In this document: one piece after another, positions 25,965 through 34,783 of the stretch
Position numbering within the stretch: the first letter of the stretch is position 1
How the letters are laid out: each line of letters starts with the position of its first letter
Source of the DNA: Acidobacteriaceae bacterium
GTDB lineage: Bacteria; Acidobacteriota; Terriglobia; Terriglobales; Acidobacteriaceae
Direction of reading: 5' to 3'
DNA: 64,000 nucleotides
Assembly (NCBI GenBank): GCA_027452245.1
Contig: DAIDGW010000143.1
Location: 1 to 64,000, forward strand
Position numbers and translations under genes: made by a program
Notes under the pieces: model-generated
Database searches by the model: none
What the model was told of the DNA's origin: nothing
What the model saw: the letters and a program-made list of their open reading frames with translations, nothing else

Positions 25965-27014
25965 CTATTCCCGAGACGAGGTTGGCGCGATGTATCCTTC
26001 TCGCGCATAAGCTGTCACCTTGCGATACGTTCCCTTTTCGTCTTTGACTCGCAGTGGTAGTCCATCAGTTCCAATGACCTCAATCTTGAGCTTGTGGTAC
26101 CGGCCGTCCCGAGATGCCTTCTCGGGCGCAAAGCTGATTGAATATTGATTACGCAAGGTTCCACCGACACTTCGAAACAGATCCGGGAGTTCGCCCTGGA
26201 AGCGCGGGAACCAGGCAAATCCGCCGGTTTTCGTCGCGAAGGATTGCAGTTGATTTTTCATTTTCAGGTATTCGAGGTAAGAGCCTCTCCCGCGCAACTC
26301 GGCCATCATGTATTCCTGCTCAGCGATGCCCATGCAAAACATCGTTGTATTCGCTTCTTGCAGCTTTTCGTAAAGTTCGTACAAATTCGTACGGCTGAAG
26401 GTATTCGCACCAGAAGTGATGAGGAAGATGGACTTTTTTCCTTTGACCTCGGCCAGGCGATCGAGGGTATCGGCGATTGCATCGAACATGTTGGCTTCAC
26501 GGAATCCGGGATAGGGCAAGTCTCGCAATGCTTGCTCGACGGCCGGTTTGATTTTGGTAAAGTCCAGTCTTACCGTCGGTTTGATGTCATAAGTAACGAG
26601 GGCCACCCAGTCATCTTGCTGCAGATAATCCAAGAACTCGGTTCCCCAATACGCGGCCTTGTAAGCAAAATAGTCGTAGGCGATGCCGCCGTATTCCATC
26701 AAAATTACGATCGTGATGGGGGCGCTTGTCGGCGCAAAGTCGCGAACGAATTGAGGCTTGCCCTCATCCAGGATCCGGAAATTCTCTTTCTTCAGCCCGT
26801 TCAAGACATTGCCGTCTTCGTCAGTTACAAGCACGTCGAGTACAACAAGGGGCACGTCAATCGACAATGAGTATTGCGCCGACTGCGGAGCGGAATCCAC
26901 AGCCTGCTCCTCCCCCGTTTGCTGATTCAGTCTTGCTGACGCCGGAATGGCAAACAACCACAGTACGAAGATGACCGATATGAGAGTAACGGATCCATTT
27001 GGCGGGGATTTCAT
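25965..27014 (-). CDS. exported VWFA-related protein with degenerate metal site
   Basis: This 349-residue protein has a signal peptide (VTLISVIFVLWLFAIPASA) and a von Willebrand factor A fold at about 90-310. It is of the acidobacterial 'VWFA-related' type, recognised from VLDVLVTDEDGNVLNGLKKENF and KKSIFLITSGANTFSR. The usual DxSxS metal-ion site at the end of the first strand is replaced by ILMEYGGIA, so metal-dependent adhesion is doubtful. It is probably a periplasmic or surface protein-binding module. It lies just upstream of the M48 peptidase on the same strand, so they may form a unit. Confidence 0.82.
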   Translation of the reverse strand: MKSPPNGSVTLISVIFVLWLFAIPASARLNQQTGEEQAVDSAPQSAQYSLSIDVPLVVLDVLVTDEDGNVLNGLKKENFRILDEGKPQFVRDFAPTSAPITIVILMEYGGIAYDYFAYKAAYWGTEFLDYLQQDDWVALVTYDIKPTVRLDFTKIKPAVEQALRDLPYPGFREANMFDAIADTLDRLAEVKGKKSIFLITSGANTFSRTNLYELYEKLQEANTTMFCMGIAEQEYMMAELRGRGSYLEYLKMKNQLQSFATKTGGFAWFPRFQGELPDLFRSVGGTLRNQYSISFAPEKASRDGRYHKLKIEVIGTDGLPLRVKDEKGTYRKVTAYAREGYIAPTSSRE

Positions 27015-27266
27015 AGCGCCTTTGAATGGATGGAAGTGCTGGATCGGATCGCTGACTGTAAGTTCGGATGGTTATCTGAACTGCAAGCTTGAGTTTCCGA
27101 ATCCAGCGGCCTTCCTCGCTTCCCTATGCCGGTTGGCACTTCAGCCGATTAGCGGCAGGGATTTAGTGAAACCTGTTAGTTGAAAGCGGTTCGGGCAAGG
27201 TAAATAAGGATCAGTTGAACATCCGCCCGAATCGTTGACATTTGATGCAGCCGGCAACGTATGTCG

Positions 27267-27632
27267 TCACTCGGGCGCGGATGTTTCGCCCGGTGTGAAC
27301 ACCAAGATCACGTCTGAAAAGGCAATCTGCTTCAACACCCGTGAACCGTGGTCATCCAAGTTAGTAGTAAAAGAGTTGTTTGGATTCTTCTGCTGGACCA
27401 CGTTGGCAATCGCCGAGGTTACTTGCTTACCATCATGCAGAAATGTGATTTGTGAATCGGGGCCGCCCTCATTCCACCGGACAAGATATTCACCCGGCTC
27501 AAGTTGCGTACCCGAAACCATGACGTGGTCTGGAAATGTGACCTTACCCTTCTTATTCGAGTCTGCGGCAGCAACAACTGCGAGCAGACAAAAGACAATC
27601 GACACGAATGGCATATAACGAATGAGCTTCAT
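27267..27632 (-). CDS. small exported protein of unknown function
   Basis: This 121-residue protein has a clear signal peptide (MPFVSIVFCLLAVVAAADS). A compact beta-rich domain follows with GKVTFPDHVMVSGTQLEPGEYLVRW and the closing IAFSDVILVFTPG. Similar proteins with the LxPGEYxVxW pattern are frequent in Acidobacteriota, but I know no function. GGAGGAG lies five bases before the ATG, so expression is expected. Spacing from the VWA gene (252 bases) argues for its own promoter. Confidence 0.7.
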   Translation of the reverse strand: MKLIRYMPFVSIVFCLLAVVAAADSNKKGKVTFPDHVMVSGTQLEPGEYLVRWNEGGPDSQITFLHDGKQVTSAIANVVQQKNPNNSFTTNLDDHGSRVLKQIAFSDVILVFTPGETSAPE

Positions 27633-28045
27633 ATCTCCTCCGTTGGCGGATCGGAACCGCCGACGAGTGCCTCAGATTTTGTTTTCACGGCTCCCCAATG
27701 AATTGGCATTTTGGGGGCCAAGCGCGGTAAGACTTCCGATGTACATGTCGTTCCGCCCGGGGTGCTGAACCTGAACCGGAAAGAACGCTTAACCACAGAT
27801 AGGTAAAGCAATTGCCTCATAGCGAGCACTGGACGAGGCATCGAGATTGCACAGGGAGGAAGGATGAGGAGATGGAAGTGTCCGACGGTTTTGACAGTTC
27901 AGTCCGACTCTTTTGACGTCAGCGGTACGTTTCTCAGGCGAACCATTGATCCCAATCACCCGGGCTCCGGTAAGTCCTGAGATCCGATTACAGGCTCTTG
28001 CCGGCGCAGCAATTCCGGAAGAGAGCTGAACCTTTGCGGAGCTTC
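27633..28045. other. intergenic region without a recognised gene
   Basis: These 413 bases separate the small exported protein from the E2 gene. Frames on either strand are short, Arg/Ser-rich and motif-free. No clear terminator, operator or RNA gene was seen. Confidence 0.45.
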
Positions 28046-29245
28046 TCAAGCGGCGATGATTTTCGAAGGATACTGCAGCGCGTCGGCCAAGCCTGCCATG
28101 AACTGCGCGGCCCGGGCACCATCGGCCACACGGTGATCGCAAGAAACGGTCAGACTCATCATGGGCCGCACAGCGGGACTGCCGTCGATTGGCACGACAG
28201 AATCAACAATTGCGCCCACGGCGAGAATCGCGGCCTGGGGAGGCGTGATGATGGCCGAGAACGCATCCACTTTGTACATTCCAAGATTGCTGAGGGTAAA
28301 GGTCGCATCAGATATGTCGGAGGGATGCAACTTTCCGGCCCGCGCGCGATCGGCGATGTCTCGGCGGCGGATTGCAATCTCAACGATGTTGGCGGTATGG
28401 GCATTGGCAACCACGGCGGCAACCACGCCGTCGTTCACCGCGATGGCTACGCCCATGTTGACGTGATTGTGGAGGCGAATCCCCTGGGATGTCCAACTGG
28501 CGTTCAAGCGCGGATGCTCTTTCAGTACGCGGGCGACAATCGCAATTAAAAGATCTGTATGCGTGACGCGAACGGAGTGCGTGCGTTCAATGTCATCTAC
28601 GATTGAATCGCGGTAGGCATTGAGCATAGTAGCATCGATCCGGCGCGTGACGAAAAAATGGGGCACCGTCGTCCAGCTCTGGGAAGTGCGCTCAGCCATC
28701 AATCGGCCGAGAGTGCTGGGGACTTCGAGGTGGTCGTTAGACAACGCCGTGCCAATGGTGGCGCGGGCGTCAGAAACAGACTGAATATCCGTGGCAAGAA
28801 TCTCTCCGCCGGGGCCGGAACCGCGCACCGAGGCGAGGTCGACGCCTAATTCTTTGGCGAGGCGGCGAGCCCTGGGAGAAATTTTCGTGCGCGAGTCGCT
28901 CGACTCAGTGGCTGCGGATGGCACAACGGGCGAGGACTCAATTTTGAGGGCAGAACTGGCGCGAGCCTGAGGCGCCTGTACAGGAGCATCAGCAGGAGGC
29001 TGTTCGCCGGGAGCAACGATCCATGCGATGGTTTGTCCGACAGGGATCTCGGCGCCTTCGGCCGCTTTGATTCCGGCGAGGATACCATCAGCAGGAGCCT
29101 CCACTTCTACGACTGCTTTGTCGGTCTCGATCTCAAGAAGGGGCTCTCCCTTGAGGACAGGCTCACCTTCTTTTTTTCGCCAGGCAAGGAGCTTGCCAGT
29201 TTCCTGTGCCATTTCCAGTGCGGGCATAACTACACTAAAGGCCAT
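28046..29245 (-). CDS. 2-oxoacid dehydrogenase E2 (dihydrolipoamide acyltransferase)
   Basis: This 399-residue protein has the full E2 layout. There is one lipoyl domain (residues 1-80, lipoyl-lysine in EIETDKAVVEVEAP), a Pro/Ala-rich linker, and a peripheral subunit-binding domain at about 122-160 (SPRARRLAKELGVDLASVRG). A catalytic domain follows, with SCDHRVADGARAAQFM carrying the active-site His and Asp near 365. It transfers an acyl group from lipoamide to CoA. With the E1 subunits encoded upstream it would form a pyruvate-, acetoin- or branched-chain-type complex. No E3 gene is in the window, so a shared lipoamide dehydrogenase must be used. The M24 gene separates E2 from E1-beta, an unusual order. 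Confidence 0.92.
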   Translation of the reverse strand: MAFSVVMPALEMAQETGKLLAWRKKEGEPVLKGEPLLEIETDKAVVEVEAPADGILAGIKAAEGAEIPVGQTIAWIVAPGEQPPADAPVQAPQARASSALKIESSPVVPSAATESSDSRTKISPRARRLAKELGVDLASVRGSGPGGEILATDIQSVSDARATIGTALSNDHLEVPSTLGRLMAERTSQSWTTVPHFFVTRRIDATMLNAYRDSIVDDIERTHSVRVTHTDLLIAIVARVLKEHPRLNASWTSQGIRLHNHVNMGVAIAVNDGVVAAVVANAHTANIVEIAIRRRDIADRARAGKLHPSDISDATFTLSNLGMYKVDAFSAIITPPQAAILAVGAIVDSVVPIDGSPAVRPMMSLTVSCDHRVADGARAAQFMAGLADALQYPSKIIAA

Positions 29246-29376
29246 AAGTGGAAGTCAGGCGTGCCATCGGCACGCGTCTCCTTTGAGAAAGGTCGAGACC
29301 CGGTACTGAAAACGGCGGACTATTGTCGGGCGTCGAGCGGACACGGGTTTGGCTGCTGCGTTCTGTGAACCTATTT

Positions 29377-30723
29377 TTACCTCGACACCGGAACGCGTTC
29401 GGTTCGTGCGCTGGTTTCAATCATTTCCAGAACACGCTCGCTGGGCGGGGCTTCACTTTCGCGCGTCGTGGGCAGCGGACCATTGACCGTGAAGTAGTGC
29501 GCTCCAGCAACCAGTAACTGCTCAGCCGGGAAACGCGTGATGACTTCGTGCCCAGTCGGGGTGACGACAATTTCCTCTTCGATTCGCGCCGCACTCCAAC
29601 CGTCGGTGGAGGGCCAGAAGGTTTCCAGGGCGAAGACCATGCCAGGTTTGATCTCAACCGGATGTTCAAACGAAACCAGGCGGCTGATCACCGGACGTTC
29701 CCAGATGGCGAGGCCGATACCGTGTCCGTATTGCAGGGCGAAAGCAGCCTCTTCGTTGGGGAATCCGAAATCCTGGGCTTTCGGCCAGACCGCGGCGATT
29801 TCTGCCGTGGTGCGGCCAGGACGAACCAGTTCAATAGCAGCATCAAGGTATTCGCGGCAACGCTTGTAGGCGTCAACCATGGCATGGGATGCATAACCGA
29901 TGGTGAAGCAGCGGTAATAGCAGGTGCGATATCCCATGTAGGAGTGGAGGATGTCGTAGTACACCGGATCGCCTGGGCGCAGCACGCGATCGGAGAACAC
30001 GTGCGGGTGCGGATTGCAGCGCTCACCGGAAATGGCATTGACGGCTTCCACGTATTCGGAGCCGAGATCGTACAGAACTTTGCTGACGAGTCCGACTGCC
30101 TCGTTTTCGCGTAGGCCGGGCTTCATCGCGCGATAGAGTTCGTCGTAGGCAGCGTCGACCATCATCGCGGATGTGTTGAGCAGCGCTATTTCGTCCTGCG
30201 TCTTGATCACGCGCGCTTCGGACATGAGTTCCTGGCCATCGACGACTTCGATGCCCGCCTTTTGCAGCGCAAACAGGACGGGGGGTTCGATGATGTCGAT
30301 GCCGACGGGATCTTTGTGCAGTCCGCGCATTTCGAGCTCGATGCGGATTTTCTTGGCAACATCTTCGGCCCGGCCCATATCCGTCGACATTGCACCCCGC
30401 AGCATTGAAATGCCAGGGCGCGAGCGCTCGCCGAGCCAGGGGCAGTTCAGTTGATGATGTTTGGCGGCGGAGCCAAAATCCCACAAAATGGGCTCGTCGT
30501 TTTGCGGAAGCAACGTGAAACGATTGGCCTTATCCTGCGCCCACGTGCCGATGTGAGTAGCCGTGATGTAGCGGACATTATTCATGTCGAAGCAGAGCAG
30601 CGAGCCCATCTCCGACTTCTTTAAAAGATCTTTGACGCGCTGCAACCGTTCACGGCGCAAGCGATCGAAGTCGATGCGATTCTCCCAATCGACCGCCATG
30701 GTTCCATGGGTTTTCAGTGCCAT
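29377..30723 (-). CDS. M24 (pita-bread fold) family protein with altered metal ligands
   Basis: This 448-residue protein has an N-terminal creatinase-like domain and a C-terminal pita-bread domain similar to Xaa-Pro peptidases, DddP and creatinase. By motif position the five usual metal ligands would be D257 (VYYDILHS), residue 268, H334 (QYGHGIGL), E367 (GMVFALE) and E382 (RIEEEIVV). Residue 268 is cysteine instead of aspartate (GYRTCYYR). The usual second histidine of the HExP motif is Trp341 (AIWERP). Ordinary aminopeptidase P activity is therefore unlikely. Lyase or hydrolase activity on a small molecule, as in DddP or creatinase, is possible. AAGGAG precedes the ATG. It is embedded in the E1/E2 operon. 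Confidence 0.85.
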   Translation of the reverse strand: MALKTHGTMAVDWENRIDFDRLRRERLQRVKDLLKKSEMGSLLCFDMNNVRYITATHIGTWAQDKANRFTLLPQNDEPILWDFGSAAKHHQLNCPWLGERSRPGISMLRGAMSTDMGRAEDVAKKIRIELEMRGLHKDPVGIDIIEPPVLFALQKAGIEVVDGQELMSEARVIKTQDEIALLNTSAMMVDAAYDELYRAMKPGLRENEAVGLVSKVLYDLGSEYVEAVNAISGERCNPHPHVFSDRVLRPGDPVYYDILHSYMGYRTCYYRCFTIGYASHAMVDAYKRCREYLDAAIELVRPGRTTAEIAAVWPKAQDFGFPNEEAAFALQYGHGIGLAIWERPVISRLVSFEHPVEIKPGMVFALETFWPSTDGWSAARIEEEIVVTPTGHEVITRFPAEQLLVAGAHYFTVNGPLPTTRESEAPPSERVLEMIETSARTERVPVSR

Positions 30724-30801
30724 AAATCAGCTCCTTACTGCGCAACTCCTGGCTGCCGGCTTTGGGCAGGCCGCCGTCATCACAAAAGGCGAAAGCAGCG
30801 C

Positions 30802-31788
30802 CTATGCTTTGCCGCACATCTGGCGTGCGGCTTCGAACACGGTTTGCTCCGTCGGCACGGTTGCATCTTCGAGCGGCGGAGAGAATGGAATGGGCACATG
30901 CATGGCTCCCATCCGCTTTACAGGCGCATCGAGATCGTAGAAAGCTCCCGCCGCGATGACTGCAGCGATCTCGGCGGCGACTCCGTAACGGCCATAGCCT
31001 TCGTCAAGGACAATCACGCGGGAAGTTTTCTGTGCTGATTCAATCAGAGTTTTTTCATCCAGAGGCCAGGTCGTGCGCGGGTCGACGACTTCCGCGCTGA
31101 CACCGGCTTTCTCAAGCATAGATGCAGCACCCAGCGCGGTCTGCACCATGCTGCTTGTGGCGACCAGAGTGATGTCCCCGCCTTCGCGTTTCACATCAGC
31201 GACGCCGAGAGGAATGGTGTAATCATCTTCGGGAACCGGGCCTTTCAGCTTATACATCATTTTATCTTCAAAGAAGACGACGGGATTATTGTCGCGGATG
31301 GCGGTCTTCAGTAATCCCTTGGCATCGTAAGGCGTCGAAGGCAAAACAACTTTCAATCCGGGGACATGACTGAACCAGGCGTGCAATGACTGCGAGTGCT
31401 GTGCGGCGGAACGGCGCGTGGCGCCGAGCGTGGTGCGCATCACCATGGGGACATTCCAGTGTCCGCCCGACATGTAATGGACCTTGGCGGCCTGATTCAC
31501 CATTTGATCCATGGTAAGGGTAATGAAGTCGCCGAACATAATATCGACGACAGGACGCATGCCGGTCATGGCAGCACCGACGCCGATTCCGGTAAATCCG
31601 GCTTCCGAGATAGGTGTATCTACGACACGCTCGGAACCAAATTCTTCGACGAGTCCCGATAAAACTTTGAAGGGCGTGCCCGCCTCGGCCACATCCTCGC
31701 CGATGATGCACACAGTGGCATCGCGACGCATTTCTTCGGCCAGCGCTTCGCGAATAGCCTGGGCAAATGTGAGTTCGCGTTCAGGCAT
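30802..31788 (-). CDS. 2-oxoacid dehydrogenase E1 beta subunit
   Basis: This 328-residue transketolase-like protein starts TFAQAIREALAEEMRRD and contains GEDVAEAGTPFKVLSGL, TPISEAGFTGIGVGAAMTG, and the C-terminal domain with VVDPRTTWPLDEKTLIESA. This is the standard E1-beta (PdhB/AcoB/BkdA2) sequence. It pairs with E1-alpha to decarboxylate a 2-oxoacid using thiamine diphosphate. It overlaps the E1-alpha stop by eight bases. The substrate cannot be decided from sequence alone. Confidence 0.92.
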   Translation of the reverse strand: MPERELTFAQAIREALAEEMRRDATVCIIGEDVAEAGTPFKVLSGLVEEFGSERVVDTPISEAGFTGIGVGAAMTGMRPVVDIMFGDFITLTMDQMVNQAAKVHYMSGGHWNVPMVMRTTLGATRRSAAQHSQSLHAWFSHVPGLKVVLPSTPYDAKGLLKTAIRDNNPVVFFEDKMMYKLKGPVPEDDYTIPLGVADVKREGGDITLVATSSMVQTALGAASMLEKAGVSAEVVDPRTTWPLDEKTLIESAQKTSRVIVLDEGYGRYGVAAEIAAVIAAGAFYDLDAPVKRMGAMHVPIPFSPPLEDATVPTEQTVFEAARQMCGKA

Positions 31789-32797
31789 AAACGTGTTGAT
31801 CCACTTCTTTCACGCTGGGATACGGAGCTTCGACGGCGAACTTCACGGCGGCGATCATTTCGTTTCTAATCTCGGCGGCAGTCTTGTCCAGACTTGCAGA
31901 ATCGGCAAATCGTTGTGCGATTAGCCAGGCAGCATGCAACTTGATCGGATCACGTTCTGTCTTCCAGAGGCTCTCTTCCTGCTTCGATCGATAGTATTCG
32001 CGGCTGATATCACCCACATGATGCCCACTGAAACGATAGGTATCGGCCTGCAAGAACGAGGGGCCTTCTCCCTTACGCGCACGCTGGATTAGACGGCTGG
32101 CAACTTCGTTCACCTTGCGGACGTCTTGCCCGTCGACGGAGGTGGCTTCGATGCCAAAGGCGGTTGCACGAGCGAGGATGGTTCCCGCCGTAGTTTCCGA
32201 GAAATGGGTGTATTCGTTATAGAGGTTGTTTTCGCAGACGTAGATGACGGGCAGTTTCCAAAGCTGTGCCAGGTTCATCACCTCGTAAAGCGAGCCCTGC
32301 CCCAGCGCGCCTTCCCCGAAGAAGCAGACGGCAACACGGTCCGTACGCAGGCGCTTGGCGGCGAAAGCCGCGCCGGTAGCGATTCCTACGCTGCCGCCGA
32401 CAATGGCGTTGGCCCCGAGATTGCCGGTGGCGGGATCGGCGATGTGCATCGATCCGCCTTTACCGCGGCAATATCCGGCTTCTTTGCCGAGCAATTCAGC
32501 AAACATGCGATCGGGAGATGCGCCCTTGGCGAGGCAATGCCCATGACCGCGATGGGTGCTGGTGATATAGTCGTCGCGCCGCAGCGCCTCACAAATGCCG
32601 ACGGCAACGGCTTCTTCGCCGCTATAAAGGTGGGCGAGGCCCGGCATCAAGGCACGAATGTAGAGTTCGTTGACCTGCTCTTCGAATAGCCGGATGCTGA
32701 CCATCTGCCGGTAGGCATGGAGCCATTTCTGCTGCTCCGTTACCGGAGCGGCAGATCTGGCCGCAAGATCTCCCGGATTCGAGGCAGTGACGCTCAC
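31781..32797 (-). CDS. 2-oxoacid dehydrogenase E1 alpha subunit
   Basis: This 338-residue protein has the thiamine-diphosphate/Mg motif from VAVCFFGEGALGQGS to YVCENNLYNEYT (about 165-205). It also has the phospho-loop-like region RYRFSGHHVGDISREYYRS near 265. The motif reads GEG instead of GDG, a variant also found in branched-chain E1-alpha proteins. HRGHGHCLAKGASPDRMFAEL and GKGGSMHIADP match the PdhA/AcoA family. The start ATG overlaps the stop of the dehydrogenase gene upstream, so the genes are coupled. Confidence 0.92.
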   Translation of the reverse strand: MSVTASNPGDLAARSAAPVTEQQKWLHAYRQMVSIRLFEEQVNELYIRALMPGLAHLYSGEEAVAVGICEALRRDDYITSTHRGHGHCLAKGASPDRMFAELLGKEAGYCRGKGGSMHIADPATGNLGANAIVGGSVGIATGAAFAAKRLRTDRVAVCFFGEGALGQGSLYEVMNLAQLWKLPVIYVCENNLYNEYTHFSETTAGTILARATAFGIEATSVDGQDVRKVNEVASRLIQRARKGEGPSFLQADTYRFSGHHVGDISREYYRSKQEESLWKTERDPIKLHAAWLIAQRFADSASLDKTAAEIRNEMIAAVKFAVEAPYPSVKEVDQHVYA

Positions 32798-33714
32798 TTC
32801 TTTGCTCCTGAAAGTTCCGGCGCAGAATTGACCGGAGTCTTTACACCAGCCATAGCGGCGAGGACGTCGAACATGCAGGCGAAATCATATTTTGACCATC
32901 CCATGCCGCGTGCCGCCGAAAGGAACTCATTACTCGCCGCGGTAGCGGGCAGCGGCACATCCAACTGGCGGCCGAGGTCCATGGCGAGGACCATGTCTTT
33001 CTGCATCATATTGACGTCGAACCAGGCCTCTTCGGGCTGCTGCAAAACAAATGGCCCGCGATACTGGATCATGGGAGATGCGATAGCGCTGTGGGTCAAA
33101 ACATCGACAGCAACTTCGCGCTGGATGCCACTCTTCTCCGCAAGAAGCACGCCTTCGGAAAATGCCAACATCTGCACCGCCAGACTGAGGTTGATGGCAA
33201 TTTTCATGGAGAGAGCCATTCCGTTGTCGCCGACATGCGTGACCTTCGGACCGATATCGAAGAGCAGTGGTTTAATCTTTTCGAATGTCTCCTTGCGGCC
33301 ACCGACCATGACTGACAGCTTGCCTTCCTGCAGGGTAATGACGCTTCCGGAAACCGGAGAGTCGACCATGTCCGCGCCTTTTTCCCGGACTTTCGCAGCC
33401 AGCGCGCGGCTTACATTCGGACTCACCGTACTCATATCGAGGAAGATCTTTCCCGCCGTGATACCTGCCAGGAGTCCTTCCGGGCCTTCCAGGACGGCAT
33501 GAATAGCAGCCGAATTCGTAACCATTGCGAAGATGAAATCGGCTTTGGCGGCAACATCGCGCGGCGAGTCGGCCCATGCCATTCCCTTTTCGATCAGCCA
33601 CTGTGCTTTTGAGCGCGTGCGGTTGTAGCCAACGACTTCATGGCCTTTGCTAAGCAGCCGATTCACCATCTGGCCACCCATTACTCCGAGGCCAATAAAT
33701 CCGATTTTCGCCAT
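32794..33714 (-). CDS. NAD(P)-dependent beta-hydroxyacid dehydrogenase (3-hydroxyisobutyrate dehydrogenase type)
   Basis: This 306-residue protein starts with the Rossmann signature IGFIGLGVMGGQMVNRLL. It has the substrate motif VDSPVSGSVITLQEGKLSVM (about 118-137) and the catalytic lysine region NGMALSMKIAINLSLA (K about 170). The family includes 3-hydroxyisobutyrate and tartronate semialdehyde dehydrogenases and glyoxylate reductases. It oxidises a hydroxyacid to the semialdehyde or does the reverse. Together with the E1/E2 complex it suggests stepwise oxidation of a short branched or hydroxy acid. AGGAG is located before the ATG. Confidence 0.9.
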   Translation of the reverse strand: MAKIGFIGLGVMGGQMVNRLLSKGHEVVGYNRTRSKAQWLIEKGMAWADSPRDVAAKADFIFAMVTNSAAIHAVLEGPEGLLAGITAGKIFLDMSTVSPNVSRALAAKVREKGADMVDSPVSGSVITLQEGKLSVMVGGRKETFEKIKPLLFDIGPKVTHVGDNGMALSMKIAINLSLAVQMLAFSEGVLLAEKSGIQREVAVDVLTHSAIASPMIQYRGPFVLQQPEEAWFDVNMMQKDMVLAMDLGRQLDVPLPATAASNEFLSAARGMGWSKYDFACMFDVLAAMAGVKTPVNSAPELSGAKK

Positions 33715-33793
33715 GCAGAAACTCCTGATATTTCAGCCTCTACCGATAAAGGAGCACTACCGTCCAGCACGCATCACTCTACAGTTCCGACCT

Positions 33794-34504
33794 TTACTGC
33801 GCGTGTTTGCCCCCACGCCGGGGAGAACTATCCTCGCGCACCTGGTCCAAATGCGCACGCATCGCATCACGAGCGGTCTCTGCATCATGGCGTTCGATGG
33901 CGGCGAGGATTTGCTTGTGATGAAACTGCCCACGGCCGGGACCGCCCGGCACCTTGAAGATTTTCATGCGCTGCTCTCGAAGCAGACCCACGATGGAATC
34001 AATTAAGGAAAGAATGAGCGGATTCGCTGCCGCCTCCGCCAGCGCGAGATGAAAATCGAGATCGGCCTCAATGTATGCATCGGGATCGTTCTGGGAGCGA
34101 TCCATCAACGCCACAGCATCGCGCAGACTAGTCAGTTCCGAGTCCTGAATACGAACCGCAGCGAGGGCAGCAATCTCCGGTTCAAGAATGGCGCGCACCT
34201 CGGCAAGATGGCCTGCGCCGTCGGCCTGACCGATCCTGACCATCAGGTCGAGAGACTGGCGCACGGCTTGCGAAGTTCCATCGGTGATAAAAGTGCCGCG
34301 GCCGGAGTAAGCCTCAACGAGCCCCTTCTCCCGAAGAGCCTTGACGGCTTCGCGAACAGCGGTTCGACTTACGCCGAAACGCAGGGCGAGTTCCCGCTCA
34401 GCGGGCAGTTGATCTCCGGGCTTGAGATCGCCCTTAAGAATTGACTCTTCAATTTGCTGAACGATCTGTTCATAGAGACGAGAGGTTTTGACGAGCTTGT
34501 ACAC
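33794..34504 (-). CDS. GntR-family (FadR/FCD) transcriptional regulator
   Basis: This 236-residue protein has an N-terminal GntR winged helix (LKPGDQLPAERELALRFGVS, then TAVREAVKALREKGLVEAY). A C-terminal all-helical FCD ligand domain carries the metal/acid-binding pattern EVRAILEPEIAALAA, with DLDFHLALAEAAANPL and HKQILAAIERHDAETARDAM. The GTG at 34504 follows GGGAG by seven bases and gives normal family length, whereas the frame to 34669 crosses the operator region. It is the first gene of the leftward catabolic operon and is divergent from the TonB receptor. It most likely responds to a carboxylate from the pathway. Confidence 0.9.
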   Translation of the reverse strand: MYKLVKTSRLYEQIVQQIEESILKGDLKPGDQLPAERELALRFGVSRTAVREAVKALREKGLVEAYSGRGTFITDGTSQAVRQSLDLMVRIGQADGAGHLAEVRAILEPEIAALAAVRIQDSELTSLRDAVALMDRSQNDPDAYIEADLDFHLALAEAAANPLILSLIDSIVGLLREQRMKIFKVPGGPGRGQFHHKQILAAIERHDAETARDAMRAHLDQVREDSSPRRGGKHAQ

Positions 34505-34605
34505 AGGTCCGCTCCCAGCGGAAGACGAGAGGTCCACAGCAGTGGTCTGATAACTATACCGGAAAAGGGCTTGAGGTATGCTGCCTGTGATGCCAGCGGT
34601 CATTG

Positions 34606-34635
34606 GGTATGGTGGTATGACCAATCCACCATACC
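34606..34635. promoter_or_regulatory. nested palindrome, predicted GntR operator
   Basis: GGTATGGTGG and CCACCATACC form a perfect 10-base inverted repeat with a ten-base spacer. Inside, TGGTATGACCA (34613-34623) matches the FadR-subfamily operator pattern TNGTNNNACNA. TGGTATG occurs on the plus strand at 34613 and again at 34749, and on the minus strand at 34636-34630. The site lies between the divergent gntR operon and the TonB receptor gene. Regulation by the adjacent GntR protein is inferred. Confidence 0.75.
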
Positions 34636-34727
34636 ACCTGAAAAGCGGGGAGCGCAAGAACGATTTCACGAAAACTCAAAGATAATGGATTGATTTTACC
34701 AGCCGGGCTTCTGCTTTCGGATTTTTC

Positions 34728-34757
34728 TTGACTGTTTCCGGCGAAAGGTGGTATGGC
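34728..34757 (+). promoter_or_regulatory. candidate sigma-70-like promoter of the TonB receptor gene
   Basis: TTGACT and TATGGC are separated by 18 bases and end 26 bases before the start codon. The -10 box lies within another TGGTATGG copy, so a bound regulator would block it. The -10 is a poor match, so confidence is low. Confidence 0.35.
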
Positions 34758-34783
34758 TGTCGGACCACAACTGGAGGGGTTCC

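Noticed and set aside
26145-26870. 241-codon plus-strand frame
   Set aside because: It is opposite the VWFA-related gene and has no signal peptide or domain.
8380-31788. Idea that mddA and the M24 gene (DddP-like) form one DMS/DMSP pathway
   Set aside because: They are about 20 kb apart on unrelated units, and the M24 protein lacks a clear DddP signature.
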